62,061 nt of DNA, from NCBI GenBank assembly GCA_020160805.1, contig JAIUPO010000023.1, forward strand, positions 1 through 62,061. Direction: 5' to 3'. The translations under genes and the position numbers were made by a program. Below the pieces are notes generated by a model. The model saw only the letters and a program-made list of their open reading frames with translations. It ran no database searches and was not told the origin of the DNA. Positions within the stretch are counted from its first letter, which is position 1. Each line of letters begins with the position of its first letter. Positions 9,538 through 17,963 of the stretch are shown in pieces. This DNA comes from Actinomycetota bacterium (GTDB lineage: Bacteria; Actinomycetota; Actinomycetes; Actinomycetales; Dermatophilaceae).

Positions 9538-9903
9538 GTGCTGCCGGCAGACCGGCGGCTGCGCACTAGCGCTGATTTCGCGGCGGTTCTCCGCCGCCGT
9601 GGACGGGTCAGCGCCTCCGCGCACCTGCTCATCGTTCATGCCAATCGCCTCCCCGGCCGGGAAAACCTCCCGAGCCGGGTTGGCTTCGTTGTGGGCAAAA
9701 ATGTGGGCAATGCCGTGCTCCGCAATCGGACCAAGCGTCGGCTGCGCGAACAGTGCCGCGCCCGCCTCGCGCTGCTGGTCGATGGCACGGACTATGTCGT
9801 GCGGGCTCAGCCCGCAGCCTCCGGAGCGCCGAGCTCGGCCCTTGGCTCGGCCCTGGATGCGGCGCTGGCAGATCTGTCCGCCCGCGGTGGGGAACGACGA
9901 TGA
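9538..9903 (+). CDS. rnpA: Ribonuclease P protein component
   Basis: A 121-residue basic protein, the protein subunit of RNase P that helps mature tRNA 5' ends. It starts with GTG at 9538. The signature is [20 protein letters not shown], which carries the RNR motif, and [17 protein letters not shown] precedes it. Its stop overlaps the yidD start by four bases (ATGA). Confidence 0.95.
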   Translation: MLPADRRLRTSADFAAVLRRRGRVSASAHLLIVHANRLPGRENLPSRVGFVVGKNVGNAVLRNRTKRRLREQCRARLALLVDGTDYVVRAQPAASGAPSSALGSALDAALADLSARGGERR

Positions 9904-10196
9904 GCGGCGGTCACACCATCGGGCGGGTGCTGGCATACCCCCTGATCCTGCTGATCAAGGGCTACCAGCAGCTGATCTCCCCGCTCACCCCGCCGAGCTG
10001 CCGCTATTACCCCAGCTGCTCGGCATATGCCGTGACCGCCCTGGAGCGGTTCGGCCCGGTCAAAGGCAGCTATCTCGCCGCCCGCCGCCTGCTGCGCTGC
10101 CACCCCTGGGCTCCCGGCGGCGTCGACCACGTGCCGGAGCGCACCCCCAAGACCCCTTCGCCGCCGGCGAACCCCACCCCCCTCTCGTCGAGTTAG
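9900..10196 (+). CDS. yidD: Membrane protein insertion efficiency factor YidD
   Basis: A 98-residue protein starting with ATG at 9900, overlapping rnpA by ATGA. The family core is present: [19 protein letters not shown], then YPSCSAYAV, then [15 protein letters not shown] with the conserved Cys residues and GGVD. It aids YidC-dependent insertion of inner-membrane proteins, probably through an N-terminal amphipathic helix at the membrane. A short Pro-rich tail follows. The yidC start is 6 bases downstream. Confidence 0.93.
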   Translation: MSGGHTIGRVLAYPLILLIKGYQQLISPLTPPSCRYYPSCSAYAVTALERFGPVKGSYLAARRLLRCHPWAPGGVDHVPERTPKTPSPPANPTPLSSS

Positions 10197-10202
10197 GACA
10201 GC

Positions 10203-11264
10203 ATGGGCGACTTCTTCAATAGCGTGCTCTACCCCATTGAGTGGGTGGTCGCGTGGATCATGTACCGCTTCCACCAGTTCTTCTCCGCGATCGGTATGCC
10301 CGAGGCGTCCGGCTGGACGTGGGGTCTGTCGATCGTCGGTCTGGTCATCGTCATGCGGGCCGCGCTGATCCCGCTCTTTGTCAAGCAGATCAATGCCTCC
10401 CGCAAGATGCAGATGATCAGCCCCGAGATTCAGAAAATCCAGGCGAAATACAAGGGCAAGACCGATCCGGAATCGCGTCAGAAGATGACGCAGGAGACGA
10501 TGGAGCTCTATCGGACGACGGGGACCAATCCGTTCTCGTCCTGTCTGCCGATCCTGGCCCAGTCGCCCATCTTCTTCGGTCTGTTCCGAGTGCTCAACGG
10601 CCTGGAGTCGATCGCGCGCGGGGATCGAGACGCGATCGGGCCGATCACCAAGGATGTCGCGAGCCAGGCCGAGCAGGCGATGCTCTTCGGTGCCCAGCTG
10701 TCCGACCGGTTCATCGGTGCGGACACCCTGAACACCAAGATCGTCACGATCGTCTTGATCGTCTTGATGTCGGTGACGACCTTCACCACTCAGCGTCAGC
10801 TGATGACCAAGAACATGCCGGCCTCGGCGCTGGACAACCCCTTCGCGCGCCAGCAGAAGGTGCTGCTCTATGTGCTGCCGCTGGTCTTCGCGATCTCGGG
10901 TGTGAACTTCCCGATCGGTGTCCTCATCTACTGGTTCGTCACGAACGTCTGGTCGATGGGCCAGCAGTTCTATGTCATCCGTCGCAACCCGACCCCGGGT
11001 TCGCTTGCCGAGAAGGCGCTGCACGAGCGTCGCGCCCGCAAGGGCAAGCCGATCACGCCGGGCGCCGCCGTGGCCGGTGGTGGGGCGATCGTCGAGGACA
11101 AGGCGCCGAAGGCTCCCGGATCCGGCCAACGGCAACAGCCCAAGCGCAAGGATCGCCAGCGCAAGCCGCAGACCCCGCCGAAGGGTCCCAACTCCCCCAA
11201 GCCGCCGAAGACCGAGGGCGAGGTCGGCACGGCCGGTCCCCAAGACGCCCCGGGCAAGAACTAA
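10203..11264 (+). CDS. yidC: Membrane protein insertase YidC
   Basis: A 353-residue YidC/Oxa1 insertase of the Gram-positive type, without the large periplasmic domain of enterobacteria. Helices include WGLSIVGLVIVMRAALIPLF, where the conserved Arg lies in the hydrophilic groove. A cytoplasmic Lys/Gln-rich hairpin (KMQMISPEIQKIQAKYKGK) follows, then three further helices ending FPIGVLIYWFVTNVWSMGQQF. The C-terminal 80 residues are basic and Pro-rich (QPKRKDRQRKPQTPPK) and probably contact ribosomes. Jag follows immediately. Confidence 0.95.
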   Translation: MGDFFNSVLYPIEWVVAWIMYRFHQFFSAIGMPEASGWTWGLSIVGLVIVMRAALIPLFVKQINASRKMQMISPEIQKIQAKYKGKTDPESRQKMTQETMELYRTTGTNPFSSCLPILAQSPIFFGLFRVLNGLESIARGDRDAIGPITKDVASQAEQAMLFGAQLSDRFIGADTLNTKIVTIVLIVLMSVTTFTTQRQLMTKNMPASALDNPFARQQKVLLYVLPLVFAISGVNFPIGVLIYWFVTNVWSMGQQFYVIRRNPTPGSLAEKALHERRARKGKPITPGAAVAGGGAIVEDKAPKAPGSGQRQQPKRKDRQRKPQTPPKGPNSPKPPKTEGEVGTAGPQDAPGKN

Positions 11265-11276
11265 GGAGTGCCGCCG

Positions 11277-11954
11277 ATGAGCGAACAGAACACCCAGCTG
11301 GAGACTCCCGAGGTCGATGGTTATGCCGATCCTTCCGCCCCCGTGGCGGGCACGCAGTCGTCCTCGGACATCGTCGCTGACGACGCGGTGACGGACGGCG
11401 GCCTCGCCGAGGGGGAGGATGGTGCGGCGGACGACAGTGCCGCGGAGGATGGCGCGTCGGCGCCGCGCCGGGGCGGCCGCAAGGCGCTGCTCGAACGCGA
11501 GGGCGAGGTGGCCGCAGACTTCCTAGAGACGCTCCTCGATATCGCCGACCTCGACGGGGACATCGACCTCGATGTCGATGGTGATCGGGCGGCCGTGGCG
11601 ATCGTCGACTCCGACGAGGGCCGCGTCCCCCGCCGCCTTGTCGGCCCCGGCGGCAAGGTGCTCGACGCCCTCCAGGAACTGACCCGTCTGGCGGTGCAAT
11701 CCGCCACTGGCGAGCGCTCGCGCCTGATGCTGGATATCGCCGGTCACCGCGCCGAGCGTCGCAACTCCCTGATCGAGGCGGCGCGCGTCGCCATCGAGGA
11801 GTGCCGCAGCACCGGCCAGCCGGTCGACCTGGAGCCGATGACCGCCTTCGAGCGCAAGGTCGTCCACGACGAGGTCCTCGCCGCCGGTCTGGTGTCGGAG
11901 TCTTCGGGTGTTGAGCCGCGGCGGTATGTCGTGGTCCACCCGGCCGCCTCCTGA
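11277..11954 (+). CDS. Jag/KhpB-type single-stranded nucleic acid-binding protein (KH-R3H)
   Basis: A 225-residue protein with an acidic, disordered N terminus (to about residue 65), a KH domain and a C-terminal R3H domain. RRLVGPGGKVLDALQELTRLA carries the KH GxxG-like loop. The R3H part is RAERRNSLIEAAR, then PMTAFERKVVHDEV. ATG at 11277 is chosen over GTG at 11268 because AAGGAG (11263-11268) lies at the right distance. Family members bind RNA and influence cell division and envelope synthesis. It lies between yidC and rsmG as in most actinobacteria. Confidence 0.9.
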   Translation: MSEQNTQLETPEVDGYADPSAPVAGTQSSSDIVADDAVTDGGLAEGEDGAADDSAAEDGASAPRRGGRKALLEREGEVAADFLETLLDIADLDGDIDLDVDGDRAAVAIVDSDEGRVPRRLVGPGGKVLDALQELTRLAVQSATGERSRLMLDIAGHRAERRNSLIEAARVAIEECRSTGQPVDLEPMTAFERKVVHDEVLAAGLVSESSGVEPRRYVVVHPAAS

Positions 11955-11959
11955 GCCCG

Positions 11960-12652
11960 GTGAGCGAGGCACCGGCGGGAGCGGTCGGCATACCTCCGGA
12001 GCCGCCGGCGGTTGCTGCAGCGGTCTTCGGGGACCGGCTTGAGCTAGCCGAGAGCTTCGTCGCGATCCTCGCCGACACCGGCGTCTCACACGGCCTGATC
12101 GGGCCGCGCGAGGTGCCCCGGCTGTGGGAGCGGCATGTCCTCAATTGCGCGGTGGTCGCCGAGGCGATGCCGACGGCTGACGCATCGGTGATCGATGTCG
12201 GCTCCGGTGCCGGATTGCCTGGTCTGGCCCTGGCCATGGCCCGTCCCGACCTGCGGGTCACACTGGTCGAGCCGATGCTGCGGCGGACCACGTGGCTTTC
12301 GGAAACCGTTGCGGCGCTTGGTCTTTCCGGGGTTGAGGTATGCCGTGGGCGCGCCGAGGAGTTCCACGGCAGGCTGTCGGCGGACTATGTCACGGCGCGG
12401 GCCGTGGCGGCCCTGGACAAGCTGGCCGGATGGTGCGCCCCGCTGACGCGCGTTGGCGGTGAACTGGTGCTGATGAAGGGCGACAACGCCGCCGACGAAC
12501 TGGCCGCGGCCGCTCCGGTGCTGTCTCGATGGGGGCTCGGGGCCGGCCAGGTGCGCGTTGTCGGGCAGGAGTTGCCGACGCCGACGACGCTGGTCGTCAT
12601 CGGCAAGGAGCGCGAGCCCGCGGCGACCAAGCGCCGGCGCAAGCGCCGGTAG
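11960..12652 (+). CDS. rsmG: 16S rRNA (guanine-N7)-methyltransferase RsmG
   Basis: A 230-residue SAM-dependent methyltransferase that modifies G527 (E. coli numbering) of 16S rRNA. GTG at 11960 follows the jag stop by 5 bases. The SAM motif is [29 protein letters not shown] and VTARAVAALDKL are further family blocks. A basic tail (KRRRKRR) ends the protein. The N terminus contains Gly-Ile-Pro with the rare Ile codon ATA inside the motif GGCATAC (about 11987). Confidence 0.95.
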   Translation: MSEAPAGAVGIPPEPPAVAAAVFGDRLELAESFVAILADTGVSHGLIGPREVPRLWERHVLNCAVVAEAMPTADASVIDVGSGAGLPGLALAMARPDLRVTLVEPMLRRTTWLSETVAALGLSGVEVCRGRAEEFHGRLSADYVTARAVAALDKLAGWCAPLTRVGGELVLMKGDNAADELAAAAPVLSRWGLGAGQVRVVGQELPTPTTLVVIGKEREPAATKRRRKRR

Positions 12653-12663
12653 GTCCGTGGCGA

Positions 12664-13165
12664 TGCACGATGACGAAGTGCCGGTTGATGAGCACATCGT
12701 CCGCGTGCTGATCGCCGAACAGTTCCCGTCCTGGCGGGGCTTGTCGGTCACGCGCCTGGCGACGGGCGGGACCGTGAACGCGATCTTCCGGATCGGCGAT
12801 GATCTCGCGGCCCGCTTTCCGCTGCGCGGGATGCCTGTCACGGACGCTCGCTCGTAGCTCGTGTCGGAGGCGGCCGCTCAATCGGAGTTCGCGCAGGTCA
12901 GCGGCCTGCCGACGCCTATCCCGGTCACTATCGGCTCCCCTGGCCTGGGATACCCGATGCCCTTCGCCGTGCAGACCTGGGTTTCTGGACGGGTGCCCGG
13001 GGTTGGCGAGTTCGCGGACTCGGATGCTCTGGTCGACGATGCGGCCGCCTTCGGGCCACCCTGGGCTGCGGGGATATCGAGTGGCAGCGCGGCCGCGCCT
13101 GGGCATTCGTGCAGGCGATGGGCCTAGTCCACTACTACGCCGACACCAATCAAGCGAAACAGTGC
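12664..13165 (+). pseudogene. Decayed aminoglycoside phosphotransferase (APH) family gene
   Basis: Three pieces of one APH-type kinase can be read in sequence. ATG at 12664 gives VPVDEHIVRVLIAEQFPSW, then GGTVNAIFRIGDDLAARFPL, up to a stop at 12855. A second piece in another frame (from about 12861) gives SEAAAQSEFAQVSGLPTPIP, then GYPMPFAVQTWVSG. A third, from about 13073, gives EWQRGRAWAFVQAMGLVHYY. About half of a normal 300-residue enzyme, including the catalytic HGD region, is missing, and the frame is broken at least twice. The order and spacing match the family, so this is a remnant rather than chance. It sits at the junction between rsmG and the inverted parAB block. Confidence 0.75.
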
Positions 13166-13419
13166 AGGCCCGCACAAACGACGTCGCGCCGCCAGAACCG
13201 CCCGCCGACAAGCTCACACAGTCGTTCAACAGCGTGTTGAACAACAACAAGGTCTAGAAGTGTAGAGAATTAGAGGGATTTATAGAGGCATGTCCGCGAC
13301 CTCACCGGCCTCGACGACAGCACCTGCACGCCCCCAGCCGTCGCAGCCCGCACCGAGCACCCCCAAATCGAACAGCGGCCCGACCCCACCCGGCACCCGT
13401 AGAGCCAGACCGCTACGGC
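13166..13419. other. Non-coding stretch between the APH remnant and parB
   Basis: I see no gene here. A short AT-richer patch (13253-13285, around TAGAGAATTAGAGG) is unusual for this DNA. Low-complexity Pro/Ala-coding-like sequence follows up to the parB stop. Confidence 0.5.
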
Positions 13420-14511
13420 TCACCCTTGCTCGGGCAGGTGGTCGCGGGGATCGACGCCCATAGCGGCGAGGATGCGGCCGAGGTCCTCGAGGGTCGCGAA
13501 CTCGATCGTGACCCGGCCCTTCTTGGCGCCCATCGCGATTTTGGCGCGGGTGTCGAGGAAGTCCGAGAGTCGGGATTCGATGTCGATCAGCTCCGGTCGG
13601 GGTGTCCCGGCGCGGGGTGTGCGGCGAGCCCTCTCCGGCTCATCCGCCTCGCCGAGAGCGACGATCTCCTCGACGGTTCTGACCGAAAGTCCCTCTGCCA
13701 CAATGCGTTGCGCGAGTCGCTCCATCGCTCCGCCGTCGCCGAGGCCGAGGAGGGCGCGAGCGTGGCCGGCCGAAAGAACACCGGCTGCGACGCGGCGCTG
13801 GACCAGCGGCGGTAGCTTCAGCAGCCGGAGCGTATTACTGATTTGCGGGCGGGAGCGGCCGATTCTCGTGGCCAGTTCCTCCTGGGTACACCCGAAATCG
13901 TCGAGGAGCTGCTGGTATGCCGCCGCCTCCTCCATGGAGTTCAGCTGGCTGCGATGCAGGTTCTCTAGAAGGGCATCCCGCAGCAGATCATCATCAGCGG
14001 TTTCGCGCACGATCGCCGGGATACTCGTCAGGCCCGCAGCCTGCGACGCGCGCCAGCGCCGCTCACCCATGACCAGCTCATAGCCCTCGCCCACCGGCCG
14101 CACGACGACCGGCTGCAAGACACCGATCTCCCGGACGCTGGTCGCCAACTCTTCCAGTTCGTCGGGATCAAAGACCGTCCGTGGCTGTCGCGGGTTCGGC
14201 GTGATGCGCTCGAGCGGAATCTCGGCAAAATGCGCCCCGGGAACCGGCACCAGGTCGCTTGACCCATCGCCACTGCCGGGAGCCGGGACGGCACCTGAGC
14301 CGGCTGCGCCGAATGGGTGAACGATCTCGAAATCTACGGAATCACTTGCAGCAGAGCGGTTTTCCGACAAAGAGTCGCCGTCGAGGACTGGTGGCGACGC
14401 CCCTCTGTCGGGAAAGAAGACGTCCACCGGACGGTCGTTGCGGTCCTGGGACGGTGCCGGCGGTATGAGGGCACCCAGGCCCCGGCCGAGGCCGCGTCGT
14501 CTCTCGTTCAT
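13420..14511 (-). CDS. parB: Chromosome partitioning protein ParB
   Basis: A 363-residue CTPase/DNA-binding protein that loads on parS and spreads to organise the origin region. It starts [13 protein letters not shown] as usual. The CTP-binding core has NPRQPR and GERRWRAS. A helix-turn-helix ([21 protein letters not shown]) recognises parS, and a C-terminal dimerisation domain follows ([18 protein letters not shown]). The start overlaps the parA stop by ATGA. The gene reads towards rsmG, opposite to the usual actinobacterial direction. Confidence 0.95.
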   Translation of the reverse strand: MNERRRGLGRGLGALIPPAPSQDRNDRPVDVFFPDRGASPPVLDGDSLSENRSAASDSVDFEIVHPFGAAGSGAVPAPGSGDGSSDLVPVPGAHFAEIPLERITPNPRQPRTVFDPDELEELATSVREIGVLQPVVVRPVGEGYELVMGERRWRASQAAGLTSIPAIVRETADDDLLRDALLENLHRSQLNSMEEAAAYQQLLDDFGCTQEELATRIGRSRPQISNTLRLLKLPPLVQRRVAAGVLSAGHARALLGLGDGGAMERLAQRIVAEGLSVRTVEEIVALGEADEPERARRTPRAGTPRPELIDIESRLSDFLDTRAKIAMGAKKGRVTIEFATLEDLGRILAAMGVDPRDHLPEQG

Positions 14512-15446
14512 CGGACATCTCCTTCATCAGACGCGCCTGCGGCGTGGTCGCGGTGGGCATATTCGCGGGCGGCAGCCCGGTAGCTCAACGCTCCAGTGCC
14601 CGTCGGGTCATAGGTCATGACGGTTTGGCCAAAGCTCGGGGATTCGGATAGCCGGACCGATCGTGGAATGGTCGAGCGCAGCACCTCGCGGGGGAAGTGC
14701 CGTCGGACCTCCTCCGCCACCTGCGCAGCCAAATTCGTCCGCCCGTCCACCATGGTCAGCAGAATGGCGCCGACGGCCAAGTCCGGATTCATCGACGCCT
14801 GGACCAGACCGATCGTCCGCATCAGGGCCGTCAGCCCCTCCAGCGCGTAATACTCGCCCTGGATGGGGATGAAGACTTCATCCGCCGCGACCAGCGCATT
14901 CAACGTCAGCAGCCCCAGACTCGGCGGGCAATCAATGATCACGTAGTCCGGCGCCGGTCTGCGAGACCGATCGAGCGCCGAATAGAGGTGCTCGATCACC
15001 TGCTTCAACCGGCGCTCCCGGTGCGTCAAACCCACGAGCTCGATCTCCGCTCCCGCCAGATCAACCGTCGACGGCGCACACCACAGGCCCGGAATGTCCG
15101 GACACTCCTTCACGACCCGAATCAGCGGCCGCTCGTCCACCAGGACGTCATAGATGCCGAGATCGTCGTCATCATGCGAGATCGACAGCGCCGTGCTCGC
15201 ATTCCCCTGCGGATCCATGTCGATCAGCAGCACACCCAAGCCATCCTGCGCCAGTGCTGCCGCCAGATTCACGGCCGTCGTCGTCTTACCGACGCCGCCC
15301 TTCTGATTCGACACGGCCACGACCTTCGGTCGCCGCGGTCGCGGCGCCCTCACTCGGTCTGTGCGAACGGCCACCGTTTCACGTGAAACGTCGCCGCCGC
15401 CCAGTCCGCGAACCCCCGCCGTTTCACGTGAAACATCGCTCTGCAC
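14508..15446 (-). CDS. parA: Chromosome partitioning ATPase ParA (Soj)
   Basis: A 312-residue ParA with deviant Walker [15 protein letters not shown] (about residues 49-62), Walker A' [12 protein letters not shown] and Walker [10 protein letters not shown]. The start GTG at 15446 is preceded by GGTGGA but is not certain. With this start the N-terminal tail twice reads DVSRET, and both copies are exactly the translation of parS sites. ParA and ParB move replicated origins apart. Confidence 0.92.
   Translation of the reverse strand: MQSDVSRETAGVRGLGGGDVSRETVAVRTDRVRAPRPRRPKVVAVSNQKGGVGKTTTAVNLAAALAQDGLGVLLIDMDPQGNASTALSISHDDDDLGIYDVLVDERPLIRVVKECPDIPGLWCAPSTVDLAGAEIELVGLTHRERRLKQVIEHLYSALDRSRRPAPDYVIIDCPPSLGLLTLNALVAADEVFIPIQGEYYALEGLTALMRTIGLVQASMNPDLAVGAILLTMVDGRTNLAAQVAEEVRRHFPREVLRSTIPRSVRLSESPSFGQTVMTYDPTGTGALSYRAAAREYAHRDHAAGASDEGDVR
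15375..15390. other. parS site 1
   Basis: The 16-mer CGTTTCACGTGAAACG is a perfect palindrome and differs only at its outer bases from the bacterial parS consensus TGTTTCACGTGAAACA. It lies inside the parA reading frame, where it encodes Val-Ser-Arg-Glu-Thr. ParB nucleates here. Confidence 0.93.
15420..15435. other. parS site 2
   Basis: CGTTTCACGTGAAACA matches the parS consensus at 15 of 16 bases. It lies 45 bases from site 1 (a multiple of three, so both are in the same parA frame) and encodes the second Val-Ser-Arg-Glu-Thr. It is 11 bases inside the chosen parA start. Confidence 0.93.
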
Positions 15447-15513
15447 TAGTCCACCCTACGCGCCAACGGGACGCGAGGGCGGCATTCGCGCCGGGAGCAC
15501 GGGGGCTCCGGGG

Positions 15514-15690
15514 AAGCCCTCGGGGCAGGAGATTCGGGAGAAAGCCCAGAGGGGCAGTAGAGGAGCGGAGTCGAGCGAGGAACGAGCGAGCGCAGCGACG
15601 AGTCTCCTGCCCCGAGGGCTTTCGTCCGACGCGCAGCGGGAGGCAAGCGTCGCGAGCGCAGCGACGAGTCTCCCGCCCCGAGGGCTTTCT
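15514..15690. repeat. Cluster of dispersed repeat copies between parA and the acyl-CoA dehydrogenase gene
   Basis: A full copy of an element of about 87 bases spans 15537-15623 (key parts AGAGGGGCAGTAGAGGAGCG, ACGAGCGAGCGCAGCGACGA, then CCCGAGGGCTTTC). A partial copy follows at 15651-15688 in the same sense. A short inverted piece (AGCCCTCGGGGCAGGAGATT) starts at 15514, so the first and full copies can form a stem. A third copy lies on the other strand at 52895-52981. Open frames through this region are low-complexity shadows, not genes. Confidence 0.8.
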
Positions 15691-15720
15691 GCCGCCGCGC
15701 CGCAAGAAATGCGTCGTGAC

Positions 15721-17505
15721 CTAGAGGACGGAGGCGTCGAGGTCGAGGGTGACGCGGTCGGAGGCGGCGAGGATGTTCAGGAGGGGGTCCACGGTGGGGA
15801 GTTCGCGACGGAAGAAGTAGGCGGCGGCGGACCGCTTGCCGTCGTAGAACGGGCCGTCCTTGTCGGCGACGGCGAGCAGCTGGTCGAGCCAGAGCCATGC
15901 GACGACGATGTGACCGGCGGCATCGAGGTAGAGCGAGGCATCGGCCGTCACGGCGGCGGGGTCGTCGAGGCCGGCGAGGCCTTTGGTGACCTCGCCGAGG
16001 CGGGCGACGCGGGGGGCGAGCAGGGCGGCATACTCCGCAGCCGGACCACCGGCGGTTTGGGCGCGCTGCACGGTGTCGGCCATGCGGGCGCCGAGCAGGC
16101 CGAGGGCGCGGCCCTGATCCATGAGCACCTTGCGGCCGAGCAGGTCGAGCGCCTGGATGCCGTGCGTGCCTTCGTGGATGGGGTTGAGGCGGTTGTCGCG
16201 GTAGTGCTGCTCGATGTCGTGGTCGCGGGTGTAGCCGGCTCCGCCGAGGATCTGAATGGCCAGGTCATTGGCCCGCGGCCCCCACATCGACGGCCAGCTC
16301 TTGACGATCGGGGTCAGGAGGCCGAGGACGGCATTGGCTTCGTCGGCGCGATCCGGATGAGCAGCCGCGTCATCGACGAGGCGGGCGGCATACAGCACGA
16401 GGGCGAGGGCGCCCTCGGCATACGCCTTCTGGGCCAACAACATTCGCCGGATATCGGGGTGCTCGACGAGGGGCACCTGTGGGCTCCCGGGCCCGGTGCC
16501 GACGGGCCTGCCCTGGAGGCGTTCGCGGGCATACGCGAGGGACTTCAGGTAGCCCGTCGTGGCGAGGGCGGTGGCGCCGAGACCGACGCCGATGCGCGCC
16601 TCGTTCATCATCGTGAACATGATCGGCAGGCCGCTGCCCTCCGAGCCGATGAGGTAGCCAACCGCGCCGGGTAGGCCACCGGGCTGGAAGGCACCATCGC
16701 CGAAGACCGGGGCCGTGTTGACGGTGCCGCGGTAGCCCATCTTGTGGTTGATGCCGGCGAGGGTGACGTCATTGCGTTCGCCGCGCGAACCGTCTTCTGC
16801 CACAAGGTATTTCGGCACAAGAAAGAGCGAGATGCCGCGGGTCCCGGCAGGTGCGCCGGGGGTGCGGGCGAGCACGAGGTGGACGATATTGTCGGAGAGT
16901 TCGTGGTCGCCGCCGGAGATCCACATCTTGCGGCCGAAGACCCGATAGCTGCCGTCATCCTGAGGCTCGGCGCGGGTCGTGATGTCCGCGAGGCTGGAGC
17001 CCGCCTGCGGCTCGGAGAGTGCCATCGTGCCGAAGAAGTGGCCATCGAGCATCGGCGGAACGAAAGTCTCGCGCAGGCGCGAATCCCCATGGTGGGCAAT
17101 GAGGTTGGCGGCCGCAGTGGTCAGGAGTGCATAGGCACCGGTCCCGGCGTTTGCCGCGTGGAACCACGAGAGGGCGGCGCTGAAGACGGACGCTGGCACC
17201 TGCATACCGCCAACGGCCTCCGGCAGGGCGGCGGCGACGAAGCCGGCCTCGGCGAAGGCCTTGAGCGCGACGCCGGCTTCCGGCACGACGTGCACGGTGG
17301 TGCCGTCGAAGCTCGGTTCCTGGAGATCGCCGAGCCGATTGTGCGGCGCGAAGAGATCGGTCGACAGCTGCTCCGCGAGGTCGAGCACCGACGCGACCGT
17401 CTCGGGCGTGTGCTCATCAAATGGCTTGTGCTGCAACAACTCCGCCGTGTCGAGCCACTCGAACAACACGAAGTCCAGGTCGCGCCGCGACATGATCACG
17501 CTCAT
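15721..17505 (-). CDS. Acyl-CoA dehydrogenase (C-terminal-extended, DmdC/FadE5-like group)
   Basis: A 594-residue flavoprotein that oxidises acyl-CoA thioesters to enoyl-CoA. It belongs to the long group with an extra C-terminal domain. FAD/substrate motifs include MALSEPQAGSSLADI (about 170) and KMWISGGDHEL. The catalytic Glu lies in NPIHEGTHGIQALDLLGRK. GAGAGGATG precedes ATG at 17505. The substrate cannot be told from sequence; fatty acyl-CoA or a methylmercaptopropionyl-CoA-like substrate are both known in the group. It stands alone, downstream of trxA and beyond a terminator. Confidence 0.88.
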   Translation of the reverse strand: MSVIMSRRDLDFVLFEWLDTAELLQHKPFDEHTPETVASVLDLAEQLSTDLFAPHNRLGDLQEPSFDGTTVHVVPEAGVALKAFAEAGFVAAALPEAVGGMQVPASVFSAALSWFHAANAGTGAYALLTTAAANLIAHHGDSRLRETFVPPMLDGHFFGTMALSEPQAGSSLADITTRAEPQDDGSYRVFGRKMWISGGDHELSDNIVHLVLARTPGAPAGTRGISLFLVPKYLVAEDGSRGERNDVTLAGINHKMGYRGTVNTAPVFGDGAFQPGGLPGAVGYLIGSEGSGLPIMFTMMNEARIGVGLGATALATTGYLKSLAYARERLQGRPVGTGPGSPQVPLVEHPDIRRMLLAQKAYAEGALALVLYAARLVDDAAAHPDRADEANAVLGLLTPIVKSWPSMWGPRANDLAIQILGGAGYTRDHDIEQHYRDNRLNPIHEGTHGIQALDLLGRKVLMDQGRALGLLGARMADTVQRAQTAGGPAAEYAALLAPRVARLGEVTKGLAGLDDPAAVTADASLYLDAAGHIVVAWLWLDQLLAVADKDGPFYDGKRSAAAYFFRRELPTVDPLLNILAASDRVTLDLDASVL

Positions 17506-17542
17506 CGGGCCATCCTCTCAGCAGGCCCCTTGGGAATGACGA

Positions 17543-17573
17543 AGGGGCCACCCGCACACTGCGGGTGGCCCCT
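17543..17573 (-). terminator. Rho-independent-type hairpin after trxA
   Basis: Fourteen-base arms (AGGGGCCACCCGCA / TGCGGGTGGCCCCT) with a CAC loop form a perfect stem 17 bases beyond the trxA stop. There is no clear U-run, as is common in actinobacteria. Confidence 0.8.
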
Positions 17574-17589
17574 CGACGGGGCTAGGCAC

Positions 17590-17916
17590 TCAGCCCAGGA
17601 AGGGCTCCAGCTCGCGGAGCAGCTTCGGCTTCGGCATCGCGCCGACAAGCGTCTTGACGATCTCGCCGCCGACGACGACGTGCATCGTCGGGATCGAGGT
17701 GATGCCATAGCGGCGGGTGACCTCGGGGTTTTCGTCGGTGTTGAGCTTGACGATCTTCAACTTGCCGTCCTGGTCGTTGGCGATCTCTTCCAGGACCGGG
17801 GCGACCGCGCGGCACGGGCCGCACCAGGGCGCCCAGAAGTCCACGAGCACGGGCGTCTCGCTCTGCAGGACGTCGGCGTCATAGGTGGTGTCAGTGGTGG
17901 TCACGGTGCCGGCCAT
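17590..17916 (-). CDS. trxA: Thioredoxin
   Basis: A 108-residue thioredoxin with active site WAPWCGPCR, followed by the conserved cis-Pro segment SIPTMHVV. It reduces protein disulfides and is itself reduced by the neighbouring TrxB. ATG at 17916 has GAGAGG about 8 bases upstream. The trxB stop is 47 bases upstream, so the two genes form one unit ending at the hairpin. Confidence 0.95.
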   Translation of the reverse strand: MAGTVTTTDTTYDADVLQSETPVLVDFWAPWCGPCRAVAPVLEEIANDQDGKLKIVKLNTDENPEVTRRYGITSIPTMHVVVGGEIVKTLVGAMPKPKLLRELEPFLG

Positions 17917-17963
17917 ATCGGCATACCTCTCGTTGGTCGGGTGCAGGTCTGGATAGGTGAACG

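Noticed and set aside
12653-13419. Functional aminoglycoside resistance gene
   Set aside because: Stops, frame changes and loss of the catalytic HGD region leave no working enzyme.
15361-16674. Plus-strand frame across parS, the repeats and the acyl-CoA dehydrogenase gene
   Set aside because: It is antisense to parA and to the dehydrogenase; the part between them is repeat DNA that yields low-complexity Arg/Ser/Ala text.
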